From Prochlorococcus sp. AG-347-L20 (lineage in GTDB: Bacteria; Cyanobacteriota; Cyanobacteriia; PCC-6307; Cyanobiaceae): a stretch of 64,000 nucleotides of DNA. Positions 58,283 through 64,000 of this stretch are shown piece after piece; within the stretch, counting starts at the first letter, position 1, and each line of letters begins with the position of its first letter. Both the position numbers and the translations under genes were made by a program. The notes under the pieces were generated by a model, which saw nothing but the letters and a program-made list of their open reading frames with translations, was not told the origin of the DNA and did no database searches. The stretch is taken from contig QCCP01000002.1 in NCBI GenBank assembly GCA_003281225.1, forward strand, positions 124,001 to 188,000, in the 5' to 3' direction.

Positions 58283-59203
58283 ATGAAAATTCTTGTAATG
58301 GGTGGCACTAGATTTGTTGGCAAGTCTTTGGTTGGAAAGTTATTAAGTAAAAATCATTATATTGATATTTTCACGAGAGGTAATAAAAGTAATCCTGAAA
58401 AAACAAATTTAATTAAGGGTGATAGAAATAATTCAGAAGATATCGTCAAGCTAAGAAATGAAAAGTATGATGTTGTTTATGATATTTCTGGAAGAGAGTT
58501 AGAACAAACCAAACTTCTTATAGAAAATTTAGATAACTCTTTCCAGAGATATATTTATGTCAGCTCTGCAGGTGTTTATAAAGATAATTGTGAACTCCCC
58601 TTATCCGAAGTTGATCCAATTGATCCAGAAAGTAGGCACAAAGGAAAGTTTGAGACAGAGAATTGGTTAAAAAACCAAAAAATTCCTTTTACAAGTTTTA
58701 GACCAACTTATATTTATGGACCAGGAAATTATAATAAAATTGAAAATTGGTTTTTTGAAAGGTTATTTACTAAAAAATCTATACCAATCCCTGGTGACGG
58801 TTCATTAATCACTCAGCTAGGCCATGTTTCGGATCTAACTGACGTAATGATTAGGTGCATAAATTTTGAAAATTCCAAAAATAATATTTACAATTGTTCA
58901 GGTGAAAAAGGAGTAACAATCAAGGGTTTAATTTATTTCTGTGCGAATGTTCTTGGCTTAAAACAAAATGAGATTTTTTTAAGAACATTTGATTATCAAA
59001 AATTAGATCCTAAGTCTCGAAAGGGATTTCCAATTAGATTAAATCATTATCAGACTGATATCTCTAAGATAAAACGTGATTTAGAGTGGGCGCCAACTTT
59101 CGATTTACTTAATGGTCTAAAGGATAGTTTTGCGAATGATTTTAATAATAAAAAGAGTGAGGAGTTTGATGAAAATTCAGATAATATTCTTTTTAATTCT
59201 TAA
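58283..59203 (+). CDS. NAD-dependent epimerase/dehydratase, CSP41-like
   Basis: A 306-residue extended SDR. The nucleotide motif GGTRFVGKSL is at 7-16. The usual YxxxK is not kept: the strand YIYVSSAGVYKDN carries a Tyr-Lys pair only. The sequence resembles the plastid CSP41/Mrf group, whose members bind RNA and support plastid translation and which lost the catalytic residues. ATG at 58283; a TTG at 58277 is an alternative. The end overlaps pgsA by 27 bases. Confidence 0.82.
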   Translation: MKILVMGGTRFVGKSLVGKLLSKNHYIDIFTRGNKSNPEKTNLIKGDRNNSEDIVKLRNEKYDVVYDISGRELEQTKLLIENLDNSFQRYIYVSSAGVYKDNCELPLSEVDPIDPESRHKGKFETENWLKNQKIPFTSFRPTYIYGPGNYNKIENWFFERLFTKKSIPIPGDGSLITQLGHVSDLTDVMIRCINFENSKNNIYNCSGEKGVTIKGLIYFCANVLGLKQNEIFLRTFDYQKLDPKSRKGFPIRLNHYQTDISKIKRDLEWAPTFDLLNGLKDSFANDFNNKKSEEFDENSDNILFNS

Positions 59204-59716
59204 ATAGCCTAATAAAGTCACAAAAGTCAGGATGAATCCTAACCAATAAAAAATTAAAGCCAAATTATTCAAAAAGCTAATTTTTAATGGTGTAAAGAAA
59301 GTAATTACTGAAATAAAAAAGAAAAATGTTTTATATTTTCCTAATATTGATGCTGGTAAACCGTCTTTTGTAAAGTTCCTTAGGCTAGAGATAATTAATT
59401 CTCTAAATAAAATTAATGACAAAGACCAGAAGGGTATAAAATTATTTTTACAAAGGAAGGTCAAAGGAATTAAATAGAATACTTTATCGCTTAAGGGATC
59501 AAGGATAGCTCCTAATCTGGTTTTAAGATTAAATTTCCTTGCAATTAACCCGTCAAAATAATCAGTTAAACCTCCAATAATAATCAATATAAAGACATAA
59601 AAAGGTCTGTTAATTTCTAAAAAAAGTATTAATGGAAATACAAGGAAAAGGCGAGATATCGATAATAAATTGGGAATATTCAATGCCAAATTTTTAAGAT
59701 TTTTACTTAATAACAA
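59177..59716 (-). CDS. pgsA: PgsA, phosphatidylglycerophosphate synthase
   Basis: A 179-residue integral membrane enzyme. The CDP-alcohol phosphotransferase signature is complete, with Asp52, Asp55-Gly56, Ala59-Arg60, Gly69, Asp73 and Asp77 (from TDYFDG to DPLSDK). It makes the precursor of phosphatidylglycerol, an essential thylakoid lipid. The start is uncertain: TTG at 59716 or a later TTG. It converges on and overlaps the epimerase gene by 27 bases. Confidence 0.9.
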   Translation of the reverse strand: MLLSKNLKNLALNIPNLLSISRLFLVFPLILFLEINRPFYVFILIIIGGLTDYFDGLIARKFNLKTRLGAILDPLSDKVFYLIPLTFLCKNNFIPFWSLSLILFRELIISSLRNFTKDGLPASILGKYKTFFFFISVITFFTPLKISFLNNLALIFYWLGFILTFVTLLGYLRIKKNII

Positions 59717-59907
59717 ATTAGTTTTTGTATATAAAAAATATCTTACACTCTCAACATGCTTAAATATTTAGTAAAAATTTTAAATGGTTTTTGATGCTAG
59801 AATCTAAAACTTAATTTAAATCTGAATCCTAAAGATTATAAACTCAACTTCTCTTTATGGATGATGGTGTTTTATATTACAAAACTATTCCTTATATCTA
59901 ATATCTA

Positions 59908-60519
59908 ATGCAGTCTCATAGCCTAAAGCTATCTCCAGAATCTGATTTGATAAATTCAATTAAAGAATATTCTTTATCGAATAATTTATACGGGTATGTT
60001 TCTGGAGTGGTTGGTAATCTTAGAACAGTTTGTATTCAATGCCCAGGTAATCAAGAGATAAATAAATTTGAGGGAAATCTAGAGATAGTTTCTTTAAACG
60101 GACATTTTAATAAAGGAGATGTTCATTTACATTTGAGTTTTGCAGATGAGGGATGTAATGTCTTTGGCGGTCATCTAGAGGAGGGTTGTATTGTAAAAAA
60201 AGGTACTGATATATTATTACTTTCTTTTGAACAAAAAATTACTAATATCTCAAGTAATGATTTATTAAAAAATGAATCACGTTTAAAAGCATATATTTTA
60301 AAGGATTGTCCTTGGTCTAAAAGAGCAATTAGGTTGCTTAATTCTTTATCTATCCCTCATGAGGTTATTTTAATAGAAAATGATGAGAGCTTTCAAAAAG
60401 TAATGGCTCAAAGTAGTCATAATACTTTCCCTCAAATATTTTTGGATAATAAATTTTTTGGAGGATATGATGAACTTTCTGAACAAGCAAAATTAGATAA
60501 CTTAAGTTCATTTAAGTAA
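59908..60519 (+). CDS. DUF296 (PPC) domain fused to glutaredoxin
   Basis: A 203-residue two-domain protein. Residues 1-115 are a DUF296/PPC domain with the metal-like GDVHLHLSFAD (His73, His75) and FGGHLEEG (His89). Residues about 126-203 form a glutaredoxin: active site CPWS at 134-137, cis-Pro loop TFPQIF at 173-178 and the glutathione-site GGYDEL at 185-190. Only one thiol in the motif suggests monothiol chemistry or iron-sulfur binding. The role of the fusion is unknown. Confidence 0.85.
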   Translation: MQSHSLKLSPESDLINSIKEYSLSNNLYGYVSGVVGNLRTVCIQCPGNQEINKFEGNLEIVSLNGHFNKGDVHLHLSFADEGCNVFGGHLEEGCIVKKGTDILLLSFEQKITNISSNDLLKNESRLKAYILKDCPWSKRAIRLLNSLSIPHEVILIENDESFQKVMAQSSHNTFPQIFLDNKFFGGYDELSEQAKLDNLSSFK

Positions 60520-60528
60520 TCTAAATTT

Positions 60529-60717
60529 TTAACTATCTCGGTTAGTATGTTTTTCAGCAACTAATTCTTCCTCTAACTGCTTTATTAATCTTGATACAAG
60601 ACTTTGAAATTCTGGTTGACAGCCTTTGAATGCAGCTTTATGCCTTATTGGCTCATTTCTAGTTCTCAAATCAGTAAGCATTAATTGTAATGCGTCAATT
60701 TTGGGATTTATTTTCAT
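60529..60717 (-). CDS. Small hypothetical protein
   Basis: A 62-residue charged helical protein beginning MKINPKIDALQLML, with the central block RHKAAFKGCQPEFQSLVSRL and an acidic C-terminal half. It has one cysteine and no membrane segment. It lies 26 bases downstream of the SDR gene on the same strand. It converges with the DUF296-glutaredoxin gene nine bases away. Function unknown. Confidence 0.65.
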   Translation of the reverse strand: MKINPKIDALQLMLTDLRTRNEPIRHKAAFKGCQPEFQSLVSRLIKQLEEELVAEKHTNRDS

Positions 60718-60743
60718 AGTTTTAATTTATATATTTACATCTT

Positions 60744-61403
60744 TTAAATCATTTGCATAGCTTTTTTAAAAGATATTTTTTTATTATCGTTCGAACTTGT
60801 AACTTCTATTAATTTATTTATGGATTCTTTGTTTTTCAAAGAATCTATACAACATTGCGCAACTAATCTTCTTGGGATTGATCCATTAATTTGAGTATCC
60901 TCCTTTGAATAATTTATATTTTCTGATTTAATATCTTCATTTTCCTTTAATCCTCCAGGTCTAATAATAGTCCATTCGAAATTTGAATTTCGTAGAAAGT
61001 TTTCACCTAATTTCTTCCAAATAAGAATTAAACCAAATAAGTTTAATGGGTGAAATAATTTACCAGTACAAAGGGAACTAACTAAAATAACTCTTTTAAT
61101 ACCAACTCTTTTGCAACTCTCTAATTGCCTGTATACACCTAATGCATCAACCTTTGCAGGACCAGTTAAATCTAACGATGCTCTCGCTCCAGTCGCAATT
61201 ATCAAAGCATCAATATCTTTTAAAGCTTTATCAAGTTCTTTTCTATTGTCTAATGAAACCCTAATTGTTTCCAAACTCTCTAGTCCTGCTGTGACTTTTG
61301 AATTATTTCTGATGATTTGCCTTACTTTATATCCTTTCTTAACTGCTTCTTCGGCAATTCTATAACCTGTTTTCCCCGATGCACCAGTAATTGCTATTTT
61401 CAT
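60744..61403 (-). CDS. NAD(P)-binding SDR (atypical, NmrA/Ycf39-like)
   Basis: A 219-residue Rossmann-fold protein. The motif TGASGKTGYRIAEEAVKKGY is at 6-25, followed by a typical VRQIIRNNSK loop. The strand VSSLCTGK replaces the normal catalytic Tyr region, so it may be a regulator or chaperone-like binder rather than a dehydrogenase. ATG at 61403; 35 bases separate it from nth on the same strand. Confidence 0.8.
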   Translation of the reverse strand: MKIAITGASGKTGYRIAEEAVKKGYKVRQIIRNNSKVTAGLESLETIRVSLDNRKELDKALKDIDALIIATGARASLDLTGPAKVDALGVYRQLESCKRVGIKRVILVSSLCTGKLFHPLNLFGLILIWKKLGENFLRNSNFEWTIIRPGGLKENEDIKSENINYSKEDTQINGSIPRRLVAQCCIDSLKNKESINKLIEVTSSNDNKKISFKKAMQMI

Positions 61404-61438
61404 GATTAAAGAATTAATTTAAACATTATATAAATTTC

Positions 61439-62092
61439 TTAAGGCTTTTTACATATAAATTTCTTTTTTCTTTTGGGATAAAGAGTGCGACATAAAGAAC
61501 ATTTTGTTCCATCACAGCCTCTTGCTGTGCAGTATTCTCTGCCATAAAAGATTATTTGTAAATGTAAGTTATTCCATTCATTAATAGGAAATATTTTTTT
61601 AAGGTCTTTTTCTGTTTGAACTACGTTATCTCCATTTGATAGCCCCCATCTTTGTGCCAACCTGTGTATGTGAGTATCTACTGGGAATGAGGGTATTTTA
61701 AACACTTGAGACATTACAACTGATGCTGTTTTATGACCTACCCCTGGAAGAGATTCAAGCTTCTCAAAAGAATCTGGGACCGCGCCATTATGTTTCTCAA
61801 TCAATAGTTTAGATAAGTTATAAATGTTCTTTGATTTTTGATTAGATAGACCTAAAAATTTTATGTATTCGTAAATGCCATTAATGCCTAGCTCCACCAT
61901 TTTTTCTGGATTATCTGCAACTTCAAATAGGCTTTTTGTTAATTCATTAACTTTCTTGTCTGTTGATTGAGCACTTAAAACTACGGCGACGAGAAGTGTA
62001 TATGCATTTGTATGATCAAGAGGTATTGGAGGCGATGGATATAGCTTTTTGAGTTCCCTACGGATTATTTCTGCTCTTTCAGACTTTCTCAT
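61439..62092 (-). CDS. nth: Nth, endonuclease III
   Basis: A 217-residue DNA glycosylase/AP lyase removing oxidised pyrimidines. The helix-hairpin-helix is LESLPGVGHKTA with Lys121, and the catalytic Asp139 lies in FPVDTHIHR. The Fe-S loop keeps four cysteines but with spacing C-x4-C-x4-C-x2-C (188, 193, 198, 201) instead of C-x6-C-x2-C-x5-C, plus a fifth Cys at 214. ATG at 62092, divergent from the ABC ATPase gene. Confidence 0.93.
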   Translation of the reverse strand: MRKSERAEIIRRELKKLYPSPPIPLDHTNAYTLLVAVVLSAQSTDKKVNELTKSLFEVADNPEKMVELGINGIYEYIKFLGLSNQKSKNIYNLSKLLIEKHNGAVPDSFEKLESLPGVGHKTASVVMSQVFKIPSFPVDTHIHRLAQRWGLSNGDNVVQTEKDLKKIFPINEWNNLHLQIIFYGREYCTARGCDGTKCSLCRTLYPKRKKKFICKKP

Positions 62093-62113
62093 TAAATTTG
62101 AAAATTAAACGGT

Positions 62114-62129
62114 GTATAAAATTATACAA
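62114..62129. promoter_or_regulatory. NtcA-box-like palindrome (TGTA-N8-TACA)
   Basis: TGTATAA (62114-62120), AA, TTATACA (62123-62129): a perfect 7-base inverted repeat matching the NtcA consensus TGTA-N8-TACA exactly. It lies in the 95-base divergent gap between nth and the ABC ATPase. The -10 candidates toward the ATPase (TATTTT at 62148, TAACTT at 62158) are 18 and 28 bases away rather than the typical 22, so activation is not certain. Confidence 0.45.
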
Positions 62130-62187
62130 GAGATATTTTAGGTGAATATTTTCTGCTAACTTAATATATTTAAATAAGAAGAACTTA

Positions 62188-63246
62188 GTGAAAAATGATG
62201 CGTTAATAATTGATGATTTGCATCATAAATATGATAATCGAGAATGTTCAAATTGGATATTAAACGCAATTAATCTGAAAATTGAAAATGGCGAATTGTT
62301 AGGGTTGCTTGGTCCTTCTGGTTGCGGAAAAACTACTCTTTTAAGATTAATTGCGGGGTTCGAATATCCCTCTAGAGGCAGGATCTCTCTAAATGATGAG
62401 GAAATTTCAAGTGGAAAAAAAATTCTTAGTCCTGAGAAAAGAAATATTGGTATGGTTTTTCAAGACTATGCACTTTTTCCTCACTTAACTGTTTTGGAAA
62501 ATGTAATTTTTGGTTTAAAAAACAAAAAAGATAGATCTAGAGTTGACTATTTATTAAATATTGTAGGTCTTGATAGTTTTATTGGAAGATACCCACATGA
62601 ATTATCTGGAGGCCAAAAACAAAGACTTGCAATTGCGAGAGCTCTTGCTCCTGATACTAATTTTATTTTATTAGATGAACCATTTTGTAGTCTTGATATG
62701 CATGTCAAACTAAAATTGAGAAGTGAACTCCCAAATATCCTAAAAGGTTGTAATGCAAGTGGATTGATGGTTACTCATGATCCGGAAGAGGCAATGTCAA
62801 TTTGCGATAAAGTTGCCGTCATGAATGAAGGAAAAATACATCAAATTGATACACCAATTAACCTTCTAAACAATCCCAAGACCCTATTTGTTAGTAGTTT
62901 TATTTTGGGTAATAATATTATTAATCTTCAAAAAAATGGTAATTCATATATGTCTTTTTTAGGTGAAATAAATAGTTCAGAGGTTTTACAAAATGCAAAT
63001 ATTAAAAGTATGTCAATTTCGCCTAAATTTATTTCAATTAAAAGATCGGAATCTGGAAATGCGAATGTAATATCTAAAGAATTTCTTGGAGAATTTCTTA
63101 TATATAAAGTAATTATTAATGGAAACATATTGAGGGTTAGAACTGATATTAATAATCTCCTAAATAATGGTGATAAATGTTCTCTTTCTATAAATAAAAA
63201 TAGTTATTATTTTTTATATCCTGGAGCACATAAGGTATATATATAG
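62188..63246 (+). CDS. FutC/FbpC-type ABC transporter ATP-binding protein, probably ferric iron
   Basis: A 352-residue ATPase of the FbpC/PotA group. Walker A GPSGCGKT is at 42-49, the signature LSGGQ at 139-143, Walker B ILLDEP at 160-165 and switch His in MVTHDPEEA. A C-terminal TOBE-like domain of about 110 residues follows. Such ATPases import Fe3+, spermidine or sulfate; iron is favoured by the ferritin gene next door. The permease and binding protein genes are not adjacent. The start is GTG at 62188. Confidence 0.82.
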   Translation: MKNDALIIDDLHHKYDNRECSNWILNAINLKIENGELLGLLGPSGCGKTTLLRLIAGFEYPSRGRISLNDEEISSGKKILSPEKRNIGMVFQDYALFPHLTVLENVIFGLKNKKDRSRVDYLLNIVGLDSFIGRYPHELSGGQKQRLAIARALAPDTNFILLDEPFCSLDMHVKLKLRSELPNILKGCNASGLMVTHDPEEAMSICDKVAVMNEGKIHQIDTPINLLNNPKTLFVSSFILGNNIINLQKNGNSYMSFLGEINSSEVLQNANIKSMSISPKFISIKRSESGNANVISKEFLGEFLIYKVIINGNILRVRTDINNLLNNGDKCSLSINKNSYYFLYPGAHKVYI

Positions 63247-63386
63247 AATTTATTTATAGGCAATTACACCTCCCTCCCTTCCAATTAGAGCATTTTTTCT
63301 TTTTACATTTCTTTTTTTTATCTTTATATATTTTATTAGTTAAAAGCAGTTCAGAAAAACTGTACTCTAAATTCATTTATAGTATT

Positions 63387-63405
63387 GCGAGTGATTTTCA
63401 TTATC
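63387..63405 (+). promoter_or_regulatory. Fur-box-like site upstream of ferritin
   Basis: The 19 bases GCGAGTGATTTTCATTATC match the Fur consensus GATAATGATAATCATTATC at 14 of 19 positions, with the right half perfect. It lies 84 bases before the ferritin ATG in the 243-base gap after the ABC ATPase gene. The rest of that gap is AT-rich, and I see no other feature in it apart from possible promoter elements. Confidence 0.5.
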
Positions 63406-63489
63406 ATATTATTTAATTTAATTTAAAGGATTTATTAATTACTAATTTATACAAAATGTTGTATTATTTTCTTAGATACTTATCTGAAA

Positions 63490-64000
63490 ATGAATGAAAA
63501 TAACTTAAAAACAAAAAAATTAGTTCATTTTGGTCCATCTGGAAGAGCTGTTGCTCAACCGATTGACAAAAGTTTGTTAGATAACATTTTTGAACATCTA
63601 ACAATGGAAAGATATGCCAATGTTCAATATTTTTCTATGTATCTATGGTTTCAAGAACGTGATTTAAATGGATTTGCCTCTCATTTTCTAAGTGAATCAC
63701 AAGGCGAAATGGAACATGCTCAGAAATTTGCAGATTACTTAATCGCAAGAGGACAAAACGTAAAATTAGATGAAATTCCTGCACCTGTTCAAACATGGAA
63801 TTCTATAGAGGAGCTGATTTCTTATTCTTTTAATATGGAGGCTGATTTAACTTCATCTCTACAACAACTTTATTCCATATCAGAAAGAATTTCAGATACA
63901 AGAACAAACGTATTTTTAGATCCCATTATAGAGGCTCAAACACAATCAGAAGATGAATTTGCGAACATACTGGGCAAGGTTAAGTTTGCTTCTAATCAAC
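63490..64000 (+). CDS. ftn: Ferritin, partial (runs off the right edge)
   Basis: The first 170 residues are visible from ATG 63490. This is a non-heme ferritin storing iron and detoxifying Fe2+. The ferroxidase ligands are visible: Glu40 in TMERYA, Glu73 and His76 in GEMEHA, Glu117 in NMEADL and the QTQSEDE stretch near 151-157. It has an N-terminal extension of about 20 residues. No stop is reached before the window ends. It sits downstream of a Fur-like box, next to an iron-type ABC ATPase. Confidence 0.93.
   Translation, partial: MNENNLKTKKLVHFGPSGRAVAQPIDKSLLDNIFEHLTMERYANVQYFSMYLWFQERDLNGFASHFLSESQGEMEHAQKFADYLIARGQNVKLDEIPAPVQTWNSIEELISYSFNMEADLTSSLQQLYSISERISDTRTNVFLDPIIEAQTQSEDEFANILGKVKFASNQ

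Noticed and set aside
59717-59907. Possible small RNA in the 191-base gap before the DUF296-glutaredoxin gene
   Set aside because: AT-rich without stable hairpin or T-run; nothing beyond a likely promoter can be supported.

Overview
The window looks like core chromosome of a high-light-adapted Prochlorococcus (marine picocyanobacterium). The DNA is strongly AT-rich and densely packed, with no gap above about 245 bases. Genes often touch or overlap, and many start with TTG or GTG. Oxygenic phototroph genes are present (petN, psb29/thf1, chlP, pcyA, ccsA, ferredoxin-type sir, sipA), together with Calvin-cycle and glucose-6-phosphate-pathway genes. I found no tRNA, rRNA, CRISPR array, insertion sequence or prophage. 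The organism call rests on family recognition and gene order, not on a database search.

Layout. 1-5.4 kb: small hypotheticals, petN with a 46-codon ORF overlapping its stop, then psb29, clpP, ftsH and sipA. 5.4-7.8 kb: an M16 peptidase pair, one subunit with the zinc site and one without. 7.9-11.6 kb: pcyA coupled to a devB-devC-devA exporter, then a 49-residue basic protein. 11.7-17.7 kb: a glycosyltransferase, rpsB with a structured leader, tsf, a fast-evolving unknown and recG. 17.7-29.6 kb: a VanX-like dipeptidase, sir, glyS, chlP, a VanY-like peptidase, typA, a DUF309 protein, an LptB-like ATPase, ccsA and rpe. 29.7-36.7 kb, all rightward: glpX, hemA, glgC, gnd, pgl, a CIA30-family protein and a small unknown. 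36.7-42.2 kb: ilvD, a degenerate uracil phosphoribosyltransferase homologue, a lumenal pentapeptide protein, a CobW GTPase, a DnaJ-type mini zinc finger, purS and purQ. 42.3-58.2 kb, all leftward: class II then class I aldolase, a GFO/IDH oxidoreductase, accD, prk, leuB, lpxD, proB, a YqeG-type HAD phosphatase, a DUF3727 protein, ruvX, an unknown, a CofE-like protein, a thioredoxin-fold lumenal protein, a DUF3685 protein and hisA. 58.3-64 kb: an epimerase, pgsA, a DUF296-glutaredoxin fusion, an SDR, nth, a ferric-iron-type ABC ATPase and the start of a ferritin gene.

How it fits together. Carbon metabolism dominates: glpX, prk, rpe and both aldolases serve the Calvin cycle; gnd and pgl serve night-time sugar oxidation; glgC opens glycogen storage. 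Tetrapyrrole and thylakoid functions (hemA, chlP, pcyA, ccsA, petN, psb29, ftsH) are interspersed. The right end looks like an iron region, with an uptake-type ATPase, a Fur-box-like site and ferritin.

The most striking unexplained structure is the short rpsB leader at 12635-12698. Two perfect interlocking inverted repeats there form a candidate H-type pseudoknot, overlapped by a competing hairpin. Other points worth a second look are the petN-overlapping small membrane protein, the phosphoribosyltransferase homologue without its binding loops, the DUF296-glutaredoxin fusion, the proteobacterial-type phosphoribulokinase, the displaced cysteines of endonuclease III, and exact or near-exact NtcA and Fur boxes near the iron genes.
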